NCBI GenBank assembly: GCA_963693025.1
Contig: OY843749.1
Span: 2,542,001-2,606,000, forward strand
Length of the DNA: 64,000 nt
Direction: 5' to 3'
Origin: JAHRAW01 sp963693025
GTDB lineage: Bacteria > Pseudomonadota > Gammaproteobacteria > Arenicellales > Poriferihabitantaceae
The notes under the pieces are model-generated. The model saw only the letters and a list, made by a program, of their open reading frames with translations, did no database searches and was not told where the DNA came from. Below are positions 19,498-27,657 of this stretch, piece after piece (within the stretch, counting starts at the first letter, position 1; each line of letters starts with the position of its first letter). The translations under genes and the position numbers were made by a program.

Positions 19498-20094
19498 GTG
19501 CTCAATATCGTTGTTGCTTTCAAGGACGAAGCGCGGTCGTTGATTGAGTTGTTGTCGTTGCGCCCGCAACAACCGCCGGTCGGAAGTAAAACTTTTCCGC
19601 TCTACGAATGCGGCGATGCGCGCTTGATTATCAGCGGCATCGGCGCGGGCAACGCCGAAGCCGCCGCCCGGTTTCTGCGCAAGCGCTCGGGTGCGAATGA
19701 TGCGCCCATTCGCTGGCTCAATTTCGGCATCGCCGGCTCGGCGCAATTCAACATCGGCGACGTGGTCGTGGCGTCGCGCATCCGCCGGCAATCGTGCGGC
19801 GAGCAATGGTCATGCCATCGCCCGCCGGCGGTCGCCTTGCCCGGCGCGCTGGTGCGCACGGTCGAGCAACCCGAAACCGACTACGCGCAATCCGGCGTAT
19901 ACGACATGGAAGCCGCCGGCATTTGCCGCGCTCTCAGTGAATCGCGCGCCGGCGAATTGTGTTGCATAAAACTGGTGACCGACGGACCGGGCCGTCCCGC
20001 ATCGCGCTTGAAAATGAAAACGGTTCGCGCGATGCTCGACTCAAGCAGTCCGCAACTGTCGGCGTTGCTCGGCGCGCTCAAAAAAACCGGTTGA
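19498..20094 (+). CDS. Nucleoside phosphorylase-superfamily protein
   Basis: 198 residues from the GTG at 19498. It has the PNP/MTAN fold motifs ISGIGAGNAEAAARFL, NFGIAGSAQFNIGDVVVAS, VYDMEAAGICRAL (ribose-binding Glu) and KLVTDGP with the catalytic-position Asp. Shorter than the usual 230-240. Members cleave or phosphorolyse nucleosides; the substrate-specificity residues cannot be assigned here. Related proteins sit in hopanoid clusters (HpnG), but no hopanoid genes are present. Confidence 0.7.
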   Translation: MLNIVVAFKDEARSLIELLSLRPQQPPVGSKTFPLYECGDARLIISGIGAGNAEAAARFLRKRSGANDAPIRWLNFGIAGSAQFNIGDVVVASRIRRQSCGEQWSCHRPPAVALPGALVRTVEQPETDYAQSGVYDMEAAGICRALSESRAGELCCIKLVTDGPGRPASRLKMKTVRAMLDSSSPQLSALLGALKKTG

Positions 20095-20158
20095 TTGCGC
20101 GCGCGTCCTATACAATCATCGCACACCACCAACGCAACCGAGCGCGAGGAGAATCAAC

Positions 20159-20644
20159 ATGCCTTCATTTGACATCGTATCCGAAGTGGATTGGCAGGAA
20201 GTAAAAAACGCCGTCAACCAAGCCAACCGGGAAATCAGCACGCGCTTTGACTTCAAGGGCAGCGACGCGCGCGTCGAGGAAAGCGACCCGCTGCTGACCA
20301 TTCACGCCGAAGATGATTTCAAAGCCGGGCAGGTGGTCGAAGTGCTGCAACTGAAACTGGCGAAACGCTCGGTCGATGTGGCGTGCCTGGAAAAAGGCGA
20401 AGTCAAGGTAAGCCCCGCGGGCAAAGCGGTGCAGGAAATCACCGTGCGCCAGGGCGTTGACATGGAACTCGCCAAAAAAATCGTCAAACTAATCAAAGCG
20501 CGCAAACTCAAAGTGCAAGCCGCCATCCAACAAAACCAAGTGCGCGTCAGCGGCAAAAAACGAGACGACTTACAACAAGTCATCACCTTCATCGACGAAC
20601 AAAAACTCGGACTGCCGTTTCAGTATGTCAACTTCCGCGATTGA
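20159..20644 (+). CDS. yajQ: YajQ family nucleotide-binding protein
   Basis: 161 residues, the family length. MPSFDIVSEVDWQEVKNAV and STRFDFKGS at the start and VRVSGKKRDDLQQVI near the end are the standard YajQ signatures of two ferredoxin-like folds. Some members bind cyclic di-GMP and others tRNA or nucleotides; its role here is not shown. GAGGAG lies 7 bases upstream of the ATG. Confidence 0.95.
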   Translation: MPSFDIVSEVDWQEVKNAVNQANREISTRFDFKGSDARVEESDPLLTIHAEDDFKAGQVVEVLQLKLAKRSVDVACLEKGEVKVSPAGKAVQEITVRQGVDMELAKKIVKLIKARKLKVQAAIQQNQVRVSGKKRDDLQQVITFIDEQKLGLPFQYVNFRD

Positions 20645-20671
20645 AGCGCGCACGACGCCCGGCGCTCAGCG

Positions 20672-21028
20672 TCAACCGTCTTCTTCCATCTCAATCAACG
20701 AACTCTCGATTTGGATGAGCGTGTCGTCGTTGAAGTGTAGCGTGGCTGATTGTTGTTCGATTTTGCCGGTGCGCCCGGTTTTCAAGTAGAAGTAGTAGTC
20801 CCAGCGGTCGGCGTGGAACGGGTCGTTGATGAGCGGGAAGCCGAGCGCCTTGCTGACTTCGCGCCGGCTCATGCCGAGTTCCAGTTGCTCCAGCATCTCG
20901 GCGGTGATTTCGTTGCCCTGCTGTATGTCGATTTTATAGACGACGCAGCCTTGCAACAGTAGCAGCGAGAGGACGGCGGCGACGGCGACCACGACCATTG
21001 GCCGCGCGTTTAGAAAGTGTGATTTCAT
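20672..21028 (-). CDS. bamE: Outer membrane protein assembly factor BamE
   Basis: 118 residues. Lipoprotein signal VLSLLLLQGC, then IQQGNEITAEMLEQLELGMSRREV and LGFPLINDPFHADRWDYYFY, the SmpA/OmlA signature. It is the small lipoprotein of the BAM complex that inserts beta-barrels, which would include the autotransporter at the left edge. It is the last gene of the nadK-recN-GNAT group on this strand. Confidence 0.93.
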   Translation of the reverse strand: MKSHFLNARPMVVVAVAAVLSLLLLQGCVVYKIDIQQGNEITAEMLEQLELGMSRREVSKALGFPLINDPFHADRWDYYFYLKTGRTGKIEQQSATLHFNDDTLIQIESSLIEMEEDG

Positions 21029-21044
21029 CGATTGCGTTTTGGTT

Positions 21045-21554
21045 TCATTGAATGTTTTTGAGGACGGCTATTTCATCACAATGGAGAAACTTCGGGCAGT
21101 TGATACACACGCCCCAAACTTTTTCGGGCAACTCCCGCATCTCCACCGTTCTGAAACCCAGTTTGTGAAAAAAACCCACCGCATATGTCAGCGCCATCAG
21201 CCGGCTGAGCCCGATGTCCAGCGCTTCGCGTTCGATGCGGCGCACCAGTTGTTGCCCGATCCCGAGGTTGCCGTATTGCGGCGAGACCGCCAGACTCCGG
21301 ACTTCGCCCAGTTCGCGGGTGAATATCTGCAAGGCGCCGCAGGCGATGACGCTTCCCCCGGCTTCAATCACCAGGAACTCGCGCAGGTTGTGATACAGGT
21401 CGCTCTGCGAGCGCGGCAACAGCACTTCGCGGTCGCTGAAATGCGTCAGCAGCGCGTGGATGCCGGCGACATCGGTCAGTCGCGCGCGGCGAATGGAATG
21501 CGCTTCCGATTGGAGTTCGGGTTTGGCTTCGGCTGCGGTTTCGATGGGGGTCAT
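21045..21554 (-). CDS. ArgA-like GNAT N-acetyltransferase
   Basis: 169 residues. GNAT motif A is seen as VRSLAVSPQYGNLGIGQQLV. The C-terminal KVWGVCINCPKFLHCDE closely matches the end of N-acetylglutamate synthases, but the amino-acid-kinase domain of full-length ArgA is missing. It is therefore probably a single-domain N-acetylglutamate synthase, the first step of arginine synthesis. Its ATG overlaps the recN stop by 4 bases (ATGA), so the two are translationally coupled. Confidence 0.8.
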   Translation of the reverse strand: MTPIETAAEAKPELQSEAHSIRRARLTDVAGIHALLTHFSDREVLLPRSQSDLYHNLREFLVIEAGGSVIACGALQIFTRELGEVRSLAVSPQYGNLGIGQQLVRRIEREALDIGLSRLMALTYAVGFFHKLGFRTVEMRELPEKVWGVCINCPKFLHCDEIAVLKNIQ

Positions 21555-23233
21555 GCGGATTGCAGCAGGCGCTCGGCGTGCGCCAGGGATTGGGGTGTCA
21601 GTTCGGCGCCGGCGGTCATGCGGGCGATCTCTTCGATGCGCTGGTCGTGATCCAGCGGTCGCACATTGACATGCGTCTGCCGCCCCGTTTGTTTCGCCAC
21701 CGACCAGTGGTGATGCCCTCTGGCGGCGACTTGCGACAAGTGCGTGATGCAGACGATTTGCCGGCTGCGTCCCAGATGGCGCAGTTTCCGCCCGACCACA
21801 TCGGCCACCTTGCCGCCGATGCCGACATCCACCTCGTCGAATATCAGCGTCGATGCCGGCGCGTCCGCCGCCAGCACCACGTTGATTGCCAGCGAAATTC
21901 TCGACAGTTCACCGCCGGAAGCGACCTTCGCCAGCGGCTGCAACGGCAGACCGGGGTTGGCGCTGACGGCGAATTCCACGGTCTCATTACCGCGCCGGGA
22001 AATGCGCTCACTCGCCGCCGCCACCGGATGCAAACGGATTTCCAACGCGCCGCCTGCCATGCCCAACTCCTGCATCAACTCGGTGACCCCGGCGGCGAGC
22101 CGTTGCGCCGCCTCGCCGCGCTTGGCGCCGATGGCGTCCGCCAGCCGGTCATACTCCGCCTTGTGTTCATCCCACTGCCGCTCGAGGCGTTGCAATTCGG
22201 CTTGCGGGTCTTCCAGCCCCGCCAGTTCGGCGCGCAGTTCTTCGAGGCGCGCGGCGAGCAAGCCCGGCAGCGTGCGGTGTTTGCGCGAGAGGTCGTGATA
22301 GAGCGAAAAGCGCGCTTCGATTTCGGCGATTTCCGCCGGGTCGAGCGTGCGCTCGGCGTATAGCGCTTTCAGTTGCTCTGCCGATTCGCCGAGGTTGACG
22401 CCGGCTTCTTCGAGCATCGCCACGATGGGCGCGAGCCGCGAATCGACTTCCGTCAGGCGTTGAAGTTGGCGGCAACTCTCCGCCAGCGATGCGCTCAGGC
22501 TCAGGGCGCCGCTATCACCCTCGCCGCCGCTCAGGCGCGCGGCGACCGCGCCCGCCGTAGCCGCCAAATCGTGCGCGTGGTGCATGCGTTTTTGTTGCGC
22601 CTCCAGTTGCGGCCATTCGTCCGGCTGCGGGCTGAGCGCTTCCAGTTCGGTGGTCTGGAATTGCAGCAGGTCGGCGCGCTCGCGCGTGCGGCTGTCGTCG
22701 TCATTCAAGCGCTCAATGTGGGCGCGCACCGCGCTCAGTTTTTCATACTGCTCCGCCAGTTGCGCCAGCAGTTGACCGTTGCCGGCGGCGCCGTCGAGCA
22801 GCGCCAGTTGCCCCTTCGCGCCGAGCAGCGAATGGTGTTCATTCTGCCCGTGGATGTCCACCAATTCCCGCCCGAGTTCGCGCAGTTGCGAGGCGTTGAC
22901 CGCGCGCCCGTTAATATAGGCGCGGCTCGGTTTGTCGCGCCGCACCACGCGCCGCAGGATGCATTCGCTTTCGTTGTCGAGGCCGTTGTCGAGCAGCCAG
23001 CGCAACGCCGGATGGGAAGCGTCCAGTCTGAACCCGCCCTGGATTTCGGCTTGTGCCTGGCGCCGCCGAATCAGGCTGTTATCGCAACGCCCGCCGAGCA
23101 GCACGCCGAGCGCCTCCACAATCAGCGATTTTCCCGAGCCGGTCTCCCCGGTGACGGCGGTGAACGAGTCGCCAAATTCCAGCGCGATGTGCTCGGCGAT
23201 GGCGAGTTGGCGGATTTCCAGCCAGTCGATCAT
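21551..23233 (-). CDS. recN: DNA repair protein RecN
   Basis: 560 residues. Walker A TGETGSGKSLIVEAL near the N-terminus, long coiled coils between about residues 170 and 370, then VASGGELSRISLAINVV (ABC signature) and TLIFDEVDVGIGG (Walker B). It is an SMC-like ATPase for double-strand break repair. Start overlaps the nadK stop by 4 bases. Confidence 0.96.
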   Translation of the reverse strand: MIDWLEIRQLAIAEHIALEFGDSFTAVTGETGSGKSLIVEALGVLLGGRCDNSLIRRRQAQAEIQGGFRLDASHPALRWLLDNGLDNESECILRRVVRRDKPSRAYINGRAVNASQLRELGRELVDIHGQNEHHSLLGAKGQLALLDGAAGNGQLLAQLAEQYEKLSAVRAHIERLNDDDSRTRERADLLQFQTTELEALSPQPDEWPQLEAQQKRMHHAHDLAATAGAVAARLSGGEGDSGALSLSASLAESCRQLQRLTEVDSRLAPIVAMLEEAGVNLGESAEQLKALYAERTLDPAEIAEIEARFSLYHDLSRKHRTLPGLLAARLEELRAELAGLEDPQAELQRLERQWDEHKAEYDRLADAIGAKRGEAAQRLAAGVTELMQELGMAGGALEIRLHPVAAASERISRRGNETVEFAVSANPGLPLQPLAKVASGGELSRISLAINVVLAADAPASTLIFDEVDVGIGGKVADVVGRKLRHLGRSRQIVCITHLSQVAARGHHHWSVAKQTGRQTHVNVRPLDHDQRIEEIARMTAGAELTPQSLAHAERLLQSA

Positions 23234-24093
23234 TCATTCCAGCCGAGTTTGGAGCGCAGGGTCTCGAAGTGGTTGTGGCGGTTGATTCGAATCATGCGCA
23301 GGGATTCCGCCGCCTTGCTCACCGTGACGGTCTCGTCGCCGTGGAGTTTGCACACAATCACGCCGTCGAGCGCGAGGTTGGCATGGGTCTCGGCGAAAAC
23401 CATCGAGGAAATTTCAATGCGCGCGTTTTGGTCGAGCACGATGGGGCGGTTGCTCAGCGTGTGCGGGCAGATTGGCGAGAGACTGAACACCGGCAGGGTC
23501 GGGTAGATGATGGGTCCGCCGGCTGACAGCGAGTAGGCGGTCGAGCCGGTCGGCGTCGCCAGAATGACGCCGTCGCTGCGCGTGTGGCTGAGGAACTGGC
23601 CGTTGACCCGGATTTCAAACTCAATCAGGCGACCGGTGTTGCCTTTGGAGATGACCGTGTCGTTGACCGACTTGCCGCGGCAGAGCATGTCGTCTGCGCG
23701 GTGCACCCGCGTGTCGAGCAAGGTGCGGTGTTCTATATGATAGTCGCCGTCCAAAATCGCGCCGAGCCCCGATTCCAAATCTTGCATCGCGATGTCGGCG
23801 AGGAAGCCGAGGCGTCCGAGGTTGACCCCGATGGCGGGCACGCCGTGCTCTGCCAAATCCCTCGCCGCGTTCAGCATGGTGCCGTCCCCGCCGACCACGA
23901 TGGCGAGGTCGATGGCGTCGCCGAGGGGCGCGCCCTGGTCGTCGATGCGCTCGCCGGCGATGTCGGACGAGGTGGTGCTGCCCAGCAAGACTTTCAGGTT
24001 GTTCTTCTCCAGCAACGCTCTGATTTCGGCGACGGTATCGCCAACGCTGCGGTCATTAAATTTGCCGAACAACCCGACTTTGTTAATTTTCAC
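23230..24093 (-). CDS. nadK: NAD kinase
   Basis: 287 residues from a GTG at 24093 (KINKVGLFGKFND); an ATG at 24141 would add 16 residues without conserved sequence. VVGGDGTML is the catalytic motif, with SVNDTVISKGN, HTRSDGVILATPTGSTAY and SAGGPIIYPTLP. It phosphorylates NAD to NADP. First gene of the minus-strand group nadK-recN-GNAT-bamE, divergent from hrcA. Confidence 0.93.
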   Translation of the reverse strand: MKINKVGLFGKFNDRSVGDTVAEIRALLEKNNLKVLLGSTTSSDIAGERIDDQGAPLGDAIDLAIVVGGDGTMLNAARDLAEHGVPAIGVNLGRLGFLADIAMQDLESGLGAILDGDYHIEHRTLLDTRVHRADDMLCRGKSVNDTVISKGNTGRLIEFEIRVNGQFLSHTRSDGVILATPTGSTAYSLSAGGPIIYPTLPVFSLSPICPHTLSNRPIVLDQNARIEISSMVFAETHANLALDGVIVCKLHGDETVTVSKAAESLRMIRINRHNHFETLRSKLGWNE

Positions 24094-24303
24094 AGTATTA
24101 CATCGAGTTAAACTGACAGTATACCTGAGAACCCGCCCCATATGGAGCGGCGACGCGCCTCAGTGGAGCGGCGGGGGAGGGCGGCGGGCGGGGCGGCGGC
24201 GAAAACAAGGCGGACACGATATTGACAGGGCGGGCGGGCGCTTGATAGCCTCAAATCCACCCGCCATGAATAATTCAGTTCAGGGGTATCATAGCCCGAT
24301 TAT

Positions 24304-25389
24304 ATGCCCGACCCAACAGAAATTCAGTTGAATGAACGCGCCGAAGGGGTGCTGAAGGGGCTCGTCAGCCACTACATCCGCAGCGGCAGTCCGGTCGGCT
24401 CCCGAACGCTTTCCAAGGAAACCGATCTCGGTCTGAGCCCGGCGAGCATTCGCAATGTCATGGCGGACCTCGAAGAGCAGGGTTTGATCGAGGCGCCGCA
24501 TACGTCCGCCGGGCGCATCCCGACCCAGCGCGGTTACCGGTTTTTTATCAACGGCCTGTTGAACATCGGGCCGATGAACAAACAAGCGCTCGGCGAAATC
24601 GAAGAGCGCATCCGCGGGGTCAGCGACCTCAGCGACCCCAAAAGCATTTTGACCGGCGCGACCGAAATGCTGTCTCGAATCACCTCGTTTGCCGGCATCG
24701 TGTCGGTCCCCGACAAGAGCCACGCGCACATTCGCCAAATCGAATTTCTGCGCTTGTCGGAGCAGCGCGTGCTCGCTATTCTGATTACCCAGGACGGGCA
24801 AGTGCAGAACCGAATACTCTCCGCCCACCGGGAATATGGCGAGTCGGAATTGGTGGAGGCGGCAAACTACTTCAACGCGATTTACAGCGCGCGCACGCTG
24901 CACGGCGTGCGCGCCGAATTGCTCGCGCACATGCACCGCGACCTGCAGAGCATGCGCCGCGAAATGCGCATCGCCATCCGCATGGCGCGCCAGTTGTTCG
25001 ACGACGACACCTTGGATGACGACGGCGAAAACGTGCTGGTGAGCGGCGAAAGCAACCTGCTTTCGATTCCCGACTTCGGCGAACTGGAAAAACTCAAGCA
25101 ACTGTTCGACACCTTCAAGACCAAGCAAGTGCTGTTCGACTTGCTGCAAAAAAGCATGTTCGCCGACGGCGTCAACATTTTTATCGGCGAAGAATCCGGC
25201 TACCGCATACTGCGGGATTGCAGCGTAATAGCGGCGCCCTACGAAGTCGGCAATCAGAAGATGGGAGTGCTCGGCGTCATCGGGCCCACGCGGATGAACT
25301 ACGACGAAGTCATCTCGGCGGTGGACATCACCGCCAAACTCCTCGGCAGCGCGCTGAGCGCCGCCGCCCGCCCGGTGAGCGCAGGGTAA
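24304..25389 (+). CDS. hrcA: Heat-inducible transcription repressor HrcA
   Basis: 361 residues. N-terminal winged helix (ERAEGVLKGLVSHYIRSGSPVGSRTL; SPASIRNVMADLEEQGLI; PHTSAGRIPTQRGYRFF, each conserved), a GAF-like domain and a C-terminal core (IFIGEESGYRILRD, MGVLGVIGPTRMNY). HrcA represses groE/dnaK operons at CIRCE inverted repeats. No CIRCE sequence is seen upstream of hrcA in this window. nadK is divergent, as in many gammaproteobacteria. Confidence 0.96.
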   Translation: MPDPTEIQLNERAEGVLKGLVSHYIRSGSPVGSRTLSKETDLGLSPASIRNVMADLEEQGLIEAPHTSAGRIPTQRGYRFFINGLLNIGPMNKQALGEIEERIRGVSDLSDPKSILTGATEMLSRITSFAGIVSVPDKSHAHIRQIEFLRLSEQRVLAILITQDGQVQNRILSAHREYGESELVEAANYFNAIYSARTLHGVRAELLAHMHRDLQSMRREMRIAIRMARQLFDDDTLDDDGENVLVSGESNLLSIPDFGELEKLKQLFDTFKTKQVLFDLLQKSMFADGVNIFIGEESGYRILRDCSVIAAPYEVGNQKMGVLGVIGPTRMNYDEVISAVDITAKLLGSALSAAARPVSAG

Positions 25390-25448
25390 TCAGCGCACCG
25401 GCTGAGCGCGCCGCCCTCCGCCGCAACCCCAATCGCAAAGGCGCACGC

Positions 25449-26000
25449 ATGGCGCACATCGAGCAAGTGTTCGGCGAACTGCGGGGATTCAAAATACCGC
25501 CGCTGGCGCAATGGCATCCGCGACAGACCCTGGACATCGACCTCCGCATCGCCGCAGACGGACGCTGGTATCACCAGGGCTCGGTCATCGGTCGCCACCG
25601 CCTGGTTAAACTATTCGGCTCGGTGCTGCGCCTCGAACAAGACGGTCGCCACTACCTCATCACCCCGCACTTGAAATACCCGGTCACGGTCGATGACGCC
25701 CCCTTCCAAGCGGTCGAAGTGAACCGTCAAGGCAACGGCAAAGCGCAGAACCTGCTCTTCCGAACCAACCTCGACGAAGTAGTGCTGGCCGACGCCACCC
25801 ACCCGCTCAACATAACAACCGACCCCGAAACCGAACAAGTATCCCCCTACATAGAAGTCCGAGACGGCCTACAAGCCAAACTCTCCCGCCCCGTCTACTA
25901 CGAACTCGCACAACTACTCCAACCCCCAACCCCCAACCCCCAAAAAATCCTCGGCCTATACAGCGCCGGACAATTCTTCCCCTTCGGCCACGCGCAATAG
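25449..26000 (+). CDS. DUF1285 family protein
   Basis: 183 residues from the ATG at 25449. WHPRQTLDIDLRIAADGRWYHQGSVIGR and LVKLFGSVLRLEQDGRHYLITP match the DUF1285 pattern (each run read in parts), a small family of unknown role in proteobacteria. No membrane segment or catalytic motif is evident. It follows hrcA by about 60 bases. Confidence 0.75.
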   Translation: MAHIEQVFGELRGFKIPPLAQWHPRQTLDIDLRIAADGRWYHQGSVIGRHRLVKLFGSVLRLEQDGRHYLITPHLKYPVTVDDAPFQAVEVNRQGNGKAQNLLFRTNLDEVVLADATHPLNITTDPETEQVSPYIEVRDGLQAKLSRPVYYELAQLLQPPTPNPQKILGLYSAGQFFPFGHAQ

Positions 26001-26127
26001 CGGTTGCATAACTTTCGTTTGGGGAACTATCAAGCGAAGTTGACAAGAACAACAACCCCAACAAAAACAAAATCTCGTTATTCGCAACAACGTTGTCATT
26101 CCAAAACCTCGTCATTCACAACCACCT

Positions 26128-26328
26128 CGTCATTCTCGAGCGTTAGTGTCCGTTAGTCGCCGCGCTTTTTCTTTTAAGCGGCGGCTTACGGACACTTACG
26201 TCCTCGGGAATCTCCCTAATACTGGCACGGGCTTCGGTAAAGTCCACGCTAGCCTTAGGGAGATTCCCGAAGGCGATGAAAAATATGGTCGCTGACGCTC
26301 CCTATTTTTCTATCATTCGAGAATGACA
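26128..26328 (+). repeat. Interspersed element, copy 8 (201 bp)
   Basis: Complete copy: left end, GC-rich hairpin (TAGTGTCCGTTAGTCGCCGC loop TTTTTC), inner inverted repeat, and right end TTCGAGAATGACA with a changed last base. First of four copies lying head to tail. Confidence 0.88.
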
Positions 26329-26339
26329 GGTATATAACT

Positions 26340-26540
26340 CGTCATTCTCGAGCGTTAGTGTCCGTTTGCCGCCGCGCTTTTTCTTTTAAGCGGCGGCTTA
26401 CGGACACTTGCGTCCTCGGGAATCTCCCTAAGATTGGCACGGGCTTTGTTGGAATTCACGGTAGCCTTAGGGAGATTCCCGAAGGCGATGAAAAATATAG
26501 TCGCTGGCGCTCCTTATTTTTCTATCGTTCGAGAATGACG
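26340..26540 (+). repeat. Interspersed element, copy 9 (201 bp)
   Basis: Complete copy of exactly 201 bases with both 19-bp ends. A 40-base right-end fragment (GGGGCTCCCTATTTTCTACC to GGGAATGACG) follows to 26580. Confidence 0.9.
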
Positions 26541-26588
26541 AAGTTAGGGGCTCCCTATTTTCTACCGTTCGGGAATGACGCTACAACT

Positions 26589-26849
26589 CGTCATTCTCGA
26601 GCGTTAGTGTCCGTTGCCGCCGCGCTTTTTCTTTTAAGCGGCGGCTTACGGACACTCTCGAGCGTTAGTGTCCGTTGCCGCCGCGCTTTTTCTTTTAAGC
26701 GGCGGCTTACGGACACTTACGACCTCGGGAATCTCCCTAAGATTGGCACGGGCTTCGGTAAAGTCCACGCTAGCCTTAGGGAGATTCCCGAAGGCGATGA
26801 AAAATATGGTCGCTGACGCTCCCTATTTTTCTATCGTTCGAGAATGACG
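26589..26849 (+). repeat. Interspersed element, copy 10, with duplicated hairpin
   Basis: Same as the 201-bp form except that a unit of about 60 bases holding the whole left hairpin (CTCGAGCGTTAGTGTCCG to TACGGACACT) is present twice in tandem. A right-end fragment continues to about 26886. Confidence 0.9.
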
Positions 26850-26894
26850 AGGTTGGGGGTTATTTTTCCACCGTTCGGGAATGACGACTACAAC

Positions 26895-27097
26895 TCGTCA
26901 TTCTCGAGCGTTAGTGTCCGTTGCCGCCGCGCTTTTTCTTTTAAGCGGCGGCTTACGGACACTTACGACCTCGGGAATCTCCCTAAGATTGGCACGGGCT
27001 TCGGTAAAGTCCACGCTAGCCTTAGGGAGATTCCCGAAGGCGATGAAAAATATGGTCGCCTGTCGGCTCCCTATTTTTCTATCGTTCGAGAATGACG
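26895..27097 (+). repeat. Interspersed element, copy 11
   Basis: Complete copy; nearly identical to copies 8 and 10 in its inner segment (GGGCTTCGGTAAAGTCCACG). The whole stretch 26001-27110 contains only these elements and their fragments. Confidence 0.9.
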
Positions 27098-27200
27098 AGG
27101 AGTTGTTATGACGGAGTGGTTGTTTTTATTTAACCAGGCAAGCCGATGTCGGCTTGTGATAGCATCGACTCCCGAAACATCCGCATAGCAAGAGATAGTC

Positions 27201-27647
27201 ATGAAAATCCCATACACTCATGCCGTGGCTTGCATCGCCCTTATCCTGCCCCTCTTCGCAACTTCCTTGCTCGTGCAGGCGGGCGAAGTGGCGTTGATTG
27301 TGAAAACCGACCAGCCCGGCGGGCGCTTGTTGGTTAAACTTGTCACCGAGGCGGATGGCGGTGACTTTCCGGGGGGCGACGGCATTCGCCAACGCTCGCC
27401 GGTGCCGCCGGGTGCGCGCTCCGTGGCGTTTTCCTTTCCCGGTTTGGCAGCCGGGCGTTATGCGCTTGCTGTCATCCACGATTTGGACGGCGACGGCGGG
27501 CTGACCCAAAACTTGTTGAAAATACCGACCGAGCCCTACGGGTTTTCCAACAACGCGCGAGGCATGTTTGGTCCCCCGGAATTCACCGCCGCTGCGTTTT
27601 CGGTGCCGGCTGAGGGCGAAGTGGCGGTTGAAGTCACGCTGAAGTAA
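27201..27647 (+). CDS. DUF2141 family secreted protein
   Basis: 148 residues with an N-terminal signal peptide (ACIALILPLFATSLLVQAG). The rest is the DUF2141 pattern: GARSVAFSFPGLAAGRYALAVIHDLDGDG and NAR near the C-terminal half (each run read in parts). Function of the family is not established; members are small exported beta-rich proteins. It ends 10 bases before the carotenoid oxygenase gene, so both are probably one transcript with related roles. Confidence 0.8.
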   Translation: MKIPYTHAVACIALILPLFATSLLVQAGEVALIVKTDQPGGRLLVKLVTEADGGDFPGGDGIRQRSPVPPGARSVAFSFPGLAAGRYALAVIHDLDGDGGLTQNLLKIPTEPYGFSNNARGMFGPPEFTAAAFSVPAEGEVAVEVTLK

Positions 27648-27657
27648 GGCGCACGGT

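Noticed and set aside
24094..24303. CIRCE operator between nadK and hrcA
   Set aside because: No TTAGCACTC-N9-GAGTGCTAA or close match found.
26358..27111. Several short open frames sharing a peptide like CRRAFSFKRRLTDTYDLGNL
   Set aside because: They translate the interspersed elements themselves. The same peptide recurs at every copy because the DNA is repeated, not because a protein is conserved; frames break at the ends and indels.
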